A stretch of DNA of 20,863 bases. It comes from Candidatus Sabulitectum sp. Its GTDB lineage: Bacteria; Fermentibacterota; Fermentibacteria; Fermentibacterales; JCC-6. Location of the stretch: contig JAOZRM010000006.1 of the NCBI GenBank assembly GCA_029940175.1, positions 1 to 20,863 on the forward strand. Reading direction: 5' to 3'. Positions 12,988 through 20,132 of the stretch are shown piece after piece. Position 1 is the first letter of the stretch; the number at the start of each line of letters is the position of its first letter. The notes under the pieces are model-generated. The model saw nothing but the letters and a program-made list of their open reading frames with translations. It had not been told where the DNA came from and searched no databases. The translations under genes and the position numbers were made by a program.

Positions 12988-14204
12988 TAGTGGGGTACCA
13001 TGCTGAGAAGAACACCAGCAGCAATTGCACTACCGATAACACCCGCCACATTGGGAGCCATGGCATGCATCAACAGGTGATTGCTCTTGTCGTATTTGCG
13101 CCCTTCAACTTCAACTACGCGAGCAGAATCTGGTACTGCACTAACACCTGCAGCTCCAACAAGAGGATTCAGTTTGTTATCGCCTTTCAGGAACAAGTTC
13201 ATGAATTTAGCGAATAGCAGCCCTCCAGCAGTAGCAATTGCAAAACTGAGAGCACCCAGGACAAATATCTTGATAGAGTCAGTTGTAAGGAAATATCTTG
13301 CCTGAGTGCTTGTACCTACACTGAACCCAAGAAGAATAACAACGATATTGTTCAGGGCTCCCTGTGCGCTGTCTGCAAGCCGTTTTGTAACTCCACATTC
13401 CTTAAGAAGATTACCGAAGAAGAGCATTCCCAGAAGGGTAATTGCTCCCGGGGCAATAAAAGCCGTAATGAAAAATGCGATGATAGGGAACAAGATTTTC
13501 TCTGTTGTTGAAACGTGTCTGGTTGGCTTCATCTTACGTTTGCGTTCTTCGTCTGTTGTGAGAAGACGCATGATCGGGGGCTGAATTACAGGCACCAGAC
13601 CCATGTATGAGTATGCAGCTATGGCGATGGCGCCCAGCAGGTGTGGAGCCATCTGGCTTGCAACAAAGATGGCTGTAGGTCCATCCGCCCCACCTATGAT
13701 CCCAATTGCGGCTGCTTCCTGCATATTGAAACCGAGGAAGAGAGAACCCAGAAGCGTTATGAAAATACCGATCTGAGCTGCAGCTCCAAGAAGAAGAAGC
13801 TTTGGGTTGGAAAGCAGGGCGCTGAAATCGGTCATGGCGCCAATTCCCAGGAAGATCAGGGGAGGGAAAAGACCGCTGGAAACACCGAAGTAGAACATCT
13901 TGAAAACAGACTGCTGCCCTCCAAGGGTGTCCAGGTATCCGATGGGAATAAGATCCGGGTTGTATGGCATGTTACCGGCTATGATTCCAAAGCCTATTGG
14001 AACAAGAAGCAGAGGCTCATAGTCTTTCTTGATGGCAAGATAGATCATGACAATTCCCATGATGATCATGATGACATTACCGAATTCTATCTGGCCGAAA
14101 CCGGAATCTCCAAGATAACTGGCAAAACTTATTTCACTGAGACTGAGATTGAGATCTCCAGAGCTTGCAGTTAGTGCAGAGAGAAGGCGAGTAGCAAGTG
14201 TCAT
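12987..14204 (-). CDS. mmdB: Na+-translocating decarboxylase, beta subunit
   Basis: A 405-residue membrane subunit with about ten membrane segments, which couples decarboxylation of carboxybiotin to export of Na+. Family hallmarks are GFGIIAGNMP near residue 75, GAMTDFSALLSNP, GIIGGADGPTAIF (the Asp is a proposed Na+ ligand), YSYMGLVPVIQPPIMRLLTT, and a C-terminal AAGVSAVPDSARV followed by HAMAPNVAGVIGSAIAAG. Length is usual for OadB/MmdB/GcdB. Start ATG 14204 has a GGGGGAAG ribosome site and lies 11 nt after the biotin-protein stop. The mutase and epimerase neighbours favour methylmalonyl-CoA over oxaloacetate or glutaconyl-CoA. Confidence 0.92.
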   Translation of the reverse strand: MTLATRLLSALTASSGDLNLSLSEISFASYLGDSGFGQIEFGNVIMIIMGIVMIYLAIKKDYEPLLLVPIGFGIIAGNMPYNPDLIPIGYLDTLGGQQSVFKMFYFGVSSGLFPPLIFLGIGAMTDFSALLSNPKLLLLGAAAQIGIFITLLGSLFLGFNMQEAAAIGIIGGADGPTAIFVASQMAPHLLGAIAIAAYSYMGLVPVIQPPIMRLLTTDEERKRKMKPTRHVSTTEKILFPIIAFFITAFIAPGAITLLGMLFFGNLLKECGVTKRLADSAQGALNNIVVILLGFSVGTSTQARYFLTTDSIKIFVLGALSFAIATAGGLLFAKFMNLFLKGDNKLNPLVGAAGVSAVPDSARVVEVEGRKYDKSNHLLMHAMAPNVAGVIGSAIAAGVLLSMVPH

Positions 14205-14215
14205 TCAGCTTCCCC

Positions 14216-14653
14216 CTAACCTATGCTCATGATGAGGGCATTCTCCAGAATGGTGTCGCCCTCTTTCACGGCAATTGCTGAAACCTTACCACTCACGGGA
14301 GCTTCAATCTCATTCTCCATTTTCATTGCTTCCATCACAGCCACAGTCTGGCCCTGAGTAACCTGATCGCCCACGGCAACAAGAACCTTTAGAATTGCTC
14401 CTGGAAGTGGTGCCAGAATCTTGCCCATTCCTGAAGTCATTCCCGGGGCGGTGGTTTTGTCCGGGGACGCAGATGCATCAGGCACAGCACGTCCCCTGGT
14501 TATTTTGGGCGTTTTCTTTGATTTGCTCCCTGGAAATTCAATACCCACAGTGTAGGTGCGATCATCCAGGGTAACCTCTACGCTGTCATCTTCTATTCGG
14601 CCAATGTTAACCGAGTAAGACTTATCATTAACGGTAATCTTGTACTCGGGCAT
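14216..14653 (-). CDS. mmdC: Biotin carboxyl carrier subunit of the Na+-pumping decarboxylase
   Basis: A 145-residue protein with an N-terminal ~45-residue strand-rich domain (EYKITVNDKSYSV), a Pro/Ala/Ser-rich flexible linker (~45-72) and a C-terminal biotinyl domain. The biotin site is EAMKMEN with K111, inside VAVMEAMKMENEIEAPVSGKV. The swinging biotin takes CO2 from methylmalonyl-CoA at the alpha subunit to the membrane beta subunit. Start ATG 14653 shares one base with the preceding stop (TAATG), typical of stoichiometric subunit expression. Confidence 0.92.
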   Translation of the reverse strand: MPEYKITVNDKSYSVNIGRIEDDSVEVTLDDRTYTVGIEFPGSKSKKTPKITRGRAVPDASASPDKTTAPGMTSGMGKILAPLPGAILKVLVAVGDQVTQGQTVAVMEAMKMENEIEAPVSGKVSAIAVKEGDTILENALIMSIG

Positions 14654-15048
14654 TACCTGCTCCTGTTCCTTTGTCTGAATGCAGTTCGATCAAGGAGTAA
14701 TTTTGATCTTCCCGCCAGCCTCCAGGGAGAGTAGGGTCTTTCGTACATCTCCCATGTAAGTTTCATGTCTTCCATCTGGTTGATCTTCAAAAAGTGAGTA
14801 TGAATAGCTGTACTAATTGCTACAATCTCATCCGACTTGAGCTCCCCCGATTCCGAGGAGGAATCCTCAACTGCCTTTGAAGCCCTTTTTCCCTCTGCCA
14901 GCCTTTTGATCAGCGGTAGAGAGAGAGAAAGAATTACAAGGCCTATAAACACTGTTCCCATTCCGATCAGAGCCAGTCTTACACCAATGTCAATAAGGTG
15001 CTGGTCCGGTGCGGACATCACAGCTTGAAGTAGTGTTGCGGCAACCAT
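14653..15048 (-). CDS. mmdD: Na+-pumping decarboxylase small membrane subunit (OadG/MmdD type)
   Basis: A 131-residue protein with one N-terminal membrane span (GVRLALIGMGTVFIGLVILSL), a charged cytoplasmic part, IVAISTAIHTHFLK, and a C-terminal tail with aromatic and basic residues (YSPWRLAGRSKLLLDR). This matches the OadG/MmdD subunits that hold the alpha, biotin and beta subunits together. The tail is long compared with minimal OadG, as in other methylmalonyl-CoA decarboxylases. It shares single-base TAATG overlaps with the genes on both sides. Confidence 0.85.
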   Translation of the reverse strand: MVAATLLQAVMSAPDQHLIDIGVRLALIGMGTVFIGLVILSLSLPLIKRLAEGKRASKAVEDSSSESGELKSDEIVAISTAIHTHFLKINQMEDMKLTWEMYERPYSPWRLAGRSKLLLDRTAFRQRNRSR

Positions 15049-16598
15049 TACAGAGGGATATTTCCGTGTTTTTTAGCAGGGACATCCTGCCGTTTTGATT
15101 GGAGCATTTCAAGGCTTTTTATGATACGGAATCGTGTATTGGATGGAAGAATAACGTCATCGATATAACCTCGATTGGCAGCGTTGTAAGGGTTTGCAAA
15201 GTTGTCGCGGTATTCCTTTACAAGTTCTGCCTTTTTTGCAACAGGATCCGCTGCTGCTTTCAGCTCCTTGCGGAATATGATGTTTACAGCACCGTCAGGC
15301 CCCATAACTGCGATCTCTGCTGTTGGCCAGGCAAAGTTGATGTCTGCACCAAGATGCTTGGATGCCATCACATCATAAGCTCCACCGTAAGCTTTCCGTG
15401 TAATCACGGTAACTTTCGGTACTGTGGCTTCAGCGTAAGCATAAAGCAGCTTTGCTCCGTTCCTGATGATTCCGCCGTACTCCTGCCTGGTTCCCGGCAT
15501 GAATCCCGGAACATCAACAATGGTAAGAATTGAAATATTGAAAGCATCACAGAAACGAACAAATCTTGCGGCTTTAATGGAGGCATCGTTGTCCAGTACG
15601 CCAGCAAGATATGCCGGCTGGTTAGCAATGATACCAACAGATTTCCCGTTCATCCTGCCGAAGCCGATGATAATATTCTGCGCAAACATTCTTTGCACCT
15701 CAAGGAATTCGCCGTAATCAACTATGCCCTCGATGATTTTCCTCATATCATATGGTTTGTTCGGGTTGTCAGGAATAAAGGTATCTAGCCAGTTCTCAAC
15801 CCTGTCTACAGGGTCAGTTGGCGGCATGGAGATTGGGTCTTCCATGTTGTTCTGTGGAATGTAGCTTATCAGTTTTCTGATAAGTTGAAGTGCTTCCTGC
15901 TCTGTCTTGCAAACCAGATGAGCAACACCGCTTCTACCACCATGAATTTTAGCACCGCCGAGTTCTTCTTTGGTGACATCCTCGCCTGTAACAGCTTTAA
16001 CAACTTCCGGTCCGGTAACAAACATGTAACTGGTATCTTCAACCATTATGGTGAAATCAGTTATTGCCGGACTGTAAACAGCACCTCCGGCACAGGGTCC
16101 GAGAACTGCTGATATCTGCGGAATAACGCCGGAATACATTACATTTTTCAGGAAAATATCTCCGTAACCCGCAAGACTTTCAATGCCTTCCTGGATTCTG
16201 GCACCACCCGAATCGTTCAGACCGATGAGAGGAGCCCCGTTCATTGCTGCCATGTCCATCACCTTGAGAATTTTCTCTGCGAAGGTCTCGGACAGGGAAC
16301 CTCCAAAAACAGTGAAGTCCTGGCTGAAAACATAAACAAGTCTGCCGTCGATAGTACCGTATCCTGTCACTACACCGTCGCCAAGAAAGTTTTGTTTTTC
16401 AAGGCCAAAATTGGTGCAGCGATGGGTTTTGAGCATGTCAAATTCCTCAAAACTACCCTCATCAAGAAGTAATTCCACCCTTTCTCGGGCGGTGAGTTTG
16501 CCTCTTGCATGCTGCTTCTCTATTCTCTTTTCGCCTCCGCCCAGAGCTGCTTCTTTGCGAAGTTCTCTGAGTTTACCGGCTTTATCAGCTGAGCTCAT
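15048..16598 (-). CDS. mmdA: Methylmalonyl-CoA decarboxylase alpha subunit (carboxyltransferase)
   Basis: A 516-residue acyl-CoA carboxyltransferase of the PccB/MmdA family that moves the carboxyl group of methylmalonyl-CoA to biotin. The N-terminus KRIEKQHARGKLTARERVEL is diagnostic. The first oxyanion region is NDSGGARIQEGIESLAGYGDIF, with LGPCAGGAVYSPAITDF. The second half has VDVPGFMPGTRQEYGGIIRNGAK and TVITRKAYGGAYDVM. Length matches the family (~510-520). Adjacent epimerase, mutase and pump genes favour the decarboxylase role; the same protein could also pair with a biotin carboxylase as propionyl-CoA carboxylase, but none is encoded here. A GGGA-rich ribosome site precedes ATG 16598. 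Confidence 0.92.
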   Translation of the reverse strand: MSSADKAGKLRELRKEAALGGGEKRIEKQHARGKLTARERVELLLDEGSFEEFDMLKTHRCTNFGLEKQNFLGDGVVTGYGTIDGRLVYVFSQDFTVFGGSLSETFAEKILKVMDMAAMNGAPLIGLNDSGGARIQEGIESLAGYGDIFLKNVMYSGVIPQISAVLGPCAGGAVYSPAITDFTIMVEDTSYMFVTGPEVVKAVTGEDVTKEELGGAKIHGGRSGVAHLVCKTEQEALQLIRKLISYIPQNNMEDPISMPPTDPVDRVENWLDTFIPDNPNKPYDMRKIIEGIVDYGEFLEVQRMFAQNIIIGFGRMNGKSVGIIANQPAYLAGVLDNDASIKAARFVRFCDAFNISILTIVDVPGFMPGTRQEYGGIIRNGAKLLYAYAEATVPKVTVITRKAYGGAYDVMASKHLGADINFAWPTAEIAVMGPDGAVNIIFRKELKAAADPVAKKAELVKEYRDNFANPYNAANRGYIDDVILPSNTRFRIIKSLEMLQSKRQDVPAKKHGNIPL

Positions 16599-16623
16599 TC
16601 TTGTTCCCTTTCCCTTTCAGGAA

Positions 16624-17025
16624 TTAGTGTTCACAGAGTTCTGTAAGTACGCGACCACTTGCCTTGGGATGGATGAAAGCGATTTTTGATCCACCTGCAC
16701 CCGGCCTGGGCTCTTTATCAATCATTCTAACTTCTTTTTCTATCAGCTCTATTACAGTTCCATTAACATCAATTACACCGTAGGCGATGTGATGAATTCC
16801 CTGCCCTTTTTTCTCCAGAAATTTTGCTATTGAGCTGTCCGGCGAAGTAGGTTCAAGCAATTCAATTTTGCTCTCCCCGATCTTGAACATTGCAACTTTG
16901 ACTTTCTGGGAAGGAACTTCGTCTGTTCCAATCAGCTCAAGCCCAAGCACATCACGGTAAAAAACTGAAGCGTCTTCAACGTTCTCAACTGCGATTCCGA
17001 TGTGGTCGATCTTACTTAGATCCAT
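16624..17025 (-). CDS. mce: Methylmalonyl-CoA epimerase
   Basis: A 133-residue glyoxalase-fold enzyme that interconverts (R)- and (S)-methylmalonyl-CoA, linking mutase to decarboxylase. Likely metal ligands are H8 (KIDHIGIAVEN), an acidic residue in IELLEP (~55-58), H79 (GIHHIAYGV) and E129 (RVLTELCEH). FYRDVLGLE and RPGAGGSKIAFIHPK are also characteristic. ATG 17025 is chosen because it directly precedes LSKIDHIG; a longer frame to 17076 would overlap MeaB further and has no family support. It overlaps the end of meaB by 14 nt. Confidence 0.92.
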   Translation of the reverse strand: MDLSKIDHIGIAVENVEDASVFYRDVLGLELIGTDEVPSQKVKVAMFKIGESKIELLEPTSPDSSIAKFLEKKGQGIHHIAYGVIDVNGTVIELIEKEVRMIDKEPRPGAGGSKIAFIHPKASGRVLTELCEH

Positions 17026-17971
17026 TGTGCTCAAACATCCTTTCAGCTCTTTCAAGCAGTTTTCTTCCAACTGCATAAGGTGTTAACTGTCCGGCTAAGA
17101 TAAGCTTTTCCACAGCCTCTCTGCCATTGTATTCAAGTTCAAGTAATTTTTCCGAAAAAAGAACCCCATTTTCTCTGAGTATCTGATTCATGGTTTTAAC
17201 TGCAGAACGCAACAATTTGTCTTTTTCAGAGTGAGTTGCCGCTAATCGGTCCATGGCACACCAGAGATCTTCCAACCCGCCTCCGTTGGTAGCTGAAACT
17301 CTGATAACCTCAGGTCTTTTCAGGCCTGGAGGCATAAGATCAAGACTGGCCTTAACATAGTTTTCCAGTTGTTCTATTCCACTCCTGTCTGACTTGTTAA
17401 GTACGATAATATCTCCGATTTCCATGATACCCGCCTTCATCGACTGAACATCATCTCCCAGTCCCGGAACCAGAACAAGCAGAGTAATGTCTGCAAGCTC
17501 TGCCACTTCTACTTCAGCCTGTCCAACACCTACTGTTTCTATAATCACGGGGTTGTAGCCTGCTGCTGAAAGCACAAGAGAAGCATCTCTGGTTGCTCCG
17601 GAAAGGCCGCCCAGGTGTCCCCGGCTTCCCATGCTACGGATAAAGACTTTCGAGTCTGTTGCGTGAGACTGCATTCTGATACGGTCCCCCAGGAGAGCAC
17701 CGCCGGTAAAGGGGGAAGAGGGGTCAACTGCAATTACTCCTACAGAATTATCAATGGAGCGATACCGAGTTATCATCCGGTCAACAAGAGTGCTCTTCCC
17801 TGCACCGGGAGGGCCGGTGATGCCCAATGTGAATCCCTGCTGTCTGGAAAATAGGTAATCCAGGATGTCTGTAGAACCGGAGCTACCATTTTCGACTTCG
17901 CTTAAAGCTTTGGCAATTGCTCTAATGGAACCTTCACCGATGCCTCGGATAATATCCATTGATGAATTCAT
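17012..17971 (-). CDS. meaB: MeaB/ArgK-family GTPase, methylmalonyl-CoA mutase chaperone
   Basis: A 319-residue G3E GTPase that guards and reloads the B12 cofactor of methylmalonyl-CoA mutase. Walker A is GPPGAGKST (53-61), followed by VDPSSPFTGGALLGDRIRM (switch I region), IETVGVGQAEVEV (switch II region, 144-156) and NKSD (192-195) for guanine specificity. The C-terminal arm is the usual dimerisation part. ATG 17971 lies 6 nt after the B12-subunit stop; its ribosome site is weak, fitting translational coupling. Confidence 0.92.
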   Translation of the reverse strand: MNSSMDIIRGIGEGSIRAIAKALSEVENGSSGSTDILDYLFSRQQGFTLGITGPPGAGKSTLVDRMITRYRSIDNSVGVIAVDPSSPFTGGALLGDRIRMQSHATDSKVFIRSMGSRGHLGGLSGATRDASLVLSAAGYNPVIIETVGVGQAEVEVAELADITLLVLVPGLGDDVQSMKAGIMEIGDIIVLNKSDRSGIEQLENYVKASLDLMPPGLKRPEVIRVSATNGGGLEDLWCAMDRLAATHSEKDKLLRSAVKTMNQILRENGVLFSEKLLELEYNGREAVEKLILAGQLTPYAVGRKLLERAERMFEHNGSK

Positions 17972-17977
17972 CTGAAG

Positions 17978-18379
17978 TTACTGCCTTTTCTCCATCTGAC
18001 TGTTGATGAATTCAACAACTTCTGCAGCGGGAGTTCCAGGGGTAAAGATTGCGGCATAGCCAGCTTCCTTAAGACCGGGAATGTCTTCTTCCGGAATAAC
18101 ACCGCCGCCAAAAAGAATGATGTCAGAAGCATCTTTGTTGTTAAGAAGTCGAGCTACTTCGGGAAACAGATGGTTGTGAGCACCGGAAAGAAGGGAGATT
18201 CCTACGAAATCAACATCTTCTTGTATTGCAGCGTCGGCGATAGCCTCGGGTGTCTGGCGAATACCTGTGTATACCACTTCCATGCCAGCATCTCTAAGTG
18301 CACGAGCAATGTACTTTGCCCCTCTATCGTGTCCGTCAAGGCCGGGCTTGCCTATCAATACTCTGATTTTGCGATCCAT
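17978..18379 (-). CDS. mcmA2: Methylmalonyl-CoA mutase, small B12-binding subunit
   Basis: A 133-residue free-standing cobalamin-binding domain. The base-off B12 signature is LDGHDRG with H17 as lower cobalt ligand, followed by VGISLLSGAHNH and ILFGGGVIPEEDIPGLKEAG...FTPGT. Such stand-alone subunits pair with a separate ~550-residue catalytic subunit to isomerise succinyl-CoA and methylmalonyl-CoA; that partner is not in this window. ATG 18379 has an excellent GGAGG site 5 nt upstream; a longer frame to 18496 is rejected because it adds unrelated residues. It is the first gene of the operon, behind a promoter at 18427-18455. Confidence 0.9.
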   Translation of the reverse strand: MDRKIRVLIGKPGLDGHDRGAKYIARALRDAGMEVVYTGIRQTPEAIADAAIQEDVDFVGISLLSGAHNHLFPEVARLLNNKDASDIILFGGGVIPEEDIPGLKEAGYAAIFTPGTPAAEVVEFINSQMEKRQ

Positions 18380-18426
18380 TTTGCCTCCGTAGACGGGTAT
18401 ATATTTACATAACAAAAGAATATCCA

Positions 18427-18455
18427 AATCTAGGACAATGAGCAGCTTTTGTAAA
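18427..18455 (-). promoter_or_regulatory. Promoter of the methylmalonyl-CoA operon
   Basis: On the minus strand TTTACA (18450-18455), a 17-bp spacer and TAGATT (18427-18432) give a leader of about 40 nt to ATG 18379. An A/T-rich stretch (18398-18420) follows. No riboswitch is visible in the short leader. Confidence 0.45.
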
Positions 18456-18553
18456 GATTCACCACAGCACTCCCCAAAAATAAGAAAGAGAAGCATATTA
18501 TAGGGGGTGTCGGAAGAGACAATATCAATAATTCATCACTAACGGAGGACTTA

Positions 18554-19018
18554 ATGAGATCCACGATTCTTTTAGTTTTAACAGTGGCTGCAGTTTCCTT
18601 TGCTGCCCTTTCCACAACTACAGTAGCAGGTTACCTGGATGAGCTGGGTGTTGCATACGAAGAAGAAGAGGGTTCCTTCTGGATTCTCGCACAGGACTCT
18701 CTCAGTGGAGAGGCTTTCCCTATTTTCTACATTGAAGTTAACACTCCAATGGAAGCATGCTTTATGGCTGGCCCTACTCCGGGGCTTGTTCCTGCATCCG
18801 GTGCCGGAAGAGCAGCTGCATTTGCAAAGCTTGCTGAGTTGAACTCCTCGTATCCCTTTGTGAAATTCGAGCACGATGCTACAACTGGCGAAGTAATTTG
18901 TACCTATACATTCTCAACCGAGAACGGTGTTGGAATAGAGGCATTTTCGGCAATGCTTCAGGTTATATTCGGCACGATTGATGAAACTGCCGCTGAGTTG
19001 GCAGCACTGGGCCAGTAA
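18554..19018 (+). CDS. Exported YbjN-like protein
   Basis: A 154-residue product with a signal peptide (MRSTILLVLTVAAVSFAALS). ATG follows GGAGG by about 5 nt. The mature part resembles the YbjN/chaperone-like fold: YLDELGVAYEEEEGSFWIL, then a Gly/Pro-rich turn, then LAELNSSYPFVKFEHDATTGEVICTYTF and a C-terminal helix (MLQVIFGTIDETAAELAAL). YbjN proteins are usually cytoplasmic, so the export signal is unusual. It lies 22 nt before prs and may share its transcript. The assignment rests on general layout, not on a catalytic motif. Confidence 0.6.
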   Translation: MRSTILLVLTVAAVSFAALSTTTVAGYLDELGVAYEEEEGSFWILAQDSLSGEAFPIFYIEVNTPMEACFMAGPTPGLVPASGAGRAAAFAKLAELNSSYPFVKFEHDATTGEVICTYTFSTENGVGIEAFSAMLQVIFGTIDETAAELAALGQ

Positions 19019-19025
19019 ATAAACC

Positions 19026-19034
19026 GGGGGGGGG
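19026..19034 (+). repeat. G9 homopolymer in the prs translation-initiation region
   Basis: Nine consecutive G lie 6 nt before ATG 19041, where the ribosome-binding site should be. No other purine-rich Shine-Dalgarno is present, so part of the tract probably acts as the site. Such tracts are prone to slipped-strand length changes. Confidence 0.6.
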
Positions 19035-19040
19035 CACAGG

Positions 19041-20075
19041 ATGTATGGAAGCATAGCAATCTGTTCCGGTAGGGCCAGCACCAGGCTAACAGATGATATA
19101 TGTAAAATTCTTGGTATCGAACCGGAACCCGTAGAATTTCACGATTTCTCAAATGGCAACATGATGGTGAATTTTCCCGGTGGAACCGTTAGGGAAAAGG
19201 ATCTTTTCATTATTCAGTCTGGAGAGAGATCAGTTTTTCGGAATAAGACCAATGCGTATAGAACAGTATCAGGAGATATTCTGGAGCTTCTTCAAATGAT
19301 AAGTGCCTTGAAGGACAGCGCTGGTAGAATTACTGCGGTAACGCCATACTTTCCCTACGCGAGAAGTGACAAGAAAGACAAACCCAGAATCGCAATCACA
19401 TCCAAGATGATCTTTGAGTTGCTTGAGGCGGTTCGTACAGACAGAGTTCTTGCAATGACCCTTCATTCTCCACAGTGCCAGGGGTTTAGCAACATACCTG
19501 TTGACCAGCTTCATGCTAATACCGTCTTTATCAGAAAAATTTTGTCAATCGGGAAAAACAAGCTTGCATTTGTTGCCCCGGATTCCGGAAGTATTCTGGA
19601 TAATGACTTCCTGGCTTTGCACACGGCAAAGGGCATTCAGGATGCCGGTGGCACTCCGGACGTTACCACAGGATATGTAAAGAAAATGCGTGTAGATGAT
19701 TCCGAGAATCCACTTGTTAGAACCGTTGAGGGGCTGGATAATCTGTCGGACAGAACTGTCATCATGGCAGATGACGAGATCCTCAGCGGAAGAAGCCTCA
19801 TTCTATGTGCAGAAACCGTTGCAGCCAGGGGAGCAAAGGATATCTATGCTTTCATAACCCACCCTATACTGAGTGGTGATGCGGTGAAAAGAATACAGGA
19901 AAGTCCAATTACAAAGTTGTACATAACTGACACGGTGGAATTTGACAGGGAAGAGGCGGAGAAACTCTATGGTGGACCTGTGGACAAGATCGAGATACTT
20001 TCTGTTGCCCATGTGTTTGCCGAGGCTATCAAGAGAATAAATGAGGGACGCAGTTTAAGCTCCCTGTACCTGTAG
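19041..20075 (+). CDS. prs: Ribose-phosphate diphosphokinase (PRPP synthase), divergent
   Basis: A 344-residue protein with the PRPP synthetase layout, making PRPP from ribose 5-phosphate and ATP for nucleotide, His and Trp synthesis. Visible motifs are RITAVTPYFPYARSDKK (ATP-binding region), catalytic-loop LHSPQCQGFSNIPVDQL (H142), FVAPDSGS, a KxR (KKMR, 214-217), and the PRPP-binding loop DDEILSGRSL (244-253) in place of the usual DDxxxTGGTL. HPILSGDAVKRI and YITDT are also family-like. It is longer than typical bacterial Prs (~315), partly through an insertion near residues 64-78, where QPxN is replaced by SGERSVFRNKT. Prs-like function is likely, but the divergence leaves room for a paralogue. 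Confidence 0.82.
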   Translation: MYGSIAICSGRASTRLTDDICKILGIEPEPVEFHDFSNGNMMVNFPGGTVREKDLFIIQSGERSVFRNKTNAYRTVSGDILELLQMISALKDSAGRITAVTPYFPYARSDKKDKPRIAITSKMIFELLEAVRTDRVLAMTLHSPQCQGFSNIPVDQLHANTVFIRKILSIGKNKLAFVAPDSGSILDNDFLALHTAKGIQDAGGTPDVTTGYVKKMRVDDSENPLVRTVEGLDNLSDRTVIMADDEILSGRSLILCAETVAARGAKDIYAFITHPILSGDAVKRIQESPITKLYITDTVEFDREEAEKLYGGPVDKIEILSVAHVFAEAIKRINEGRSLSSLYL

Positions 20076-20083
20076 AGAAAGAA

Positions 20084-20113
20084 GCGGGGCATCCGGGAGA
20101 TCGGACGCCCCGC
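20084..20113. terminator. Terminator hairpin between convergent prs and FG-GAP gene
   Basis: GCGGGGC (20084-20090) pairs with GCCCCGC (20107-20113), extended by inner TCCG/CGGA. Read on the minus strand the stem is followed by TTCTTTCTCT, so it suits termination of the minus-strand gene best; on the + strand the U-run is missing but the hairpin is strong. Confidence 0.7.
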
Positions 20114-20132
20114 TCGCTGTCAAGAAAAATAA

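Noticed and set aside
13641..14174. Long open frame (177 codons) antisense to the decarboxylase beta subunit
   Set aside because: It lies wholly opposite a well-conserved gene, has no family features and starts inside that gene; it is a coding shadow.
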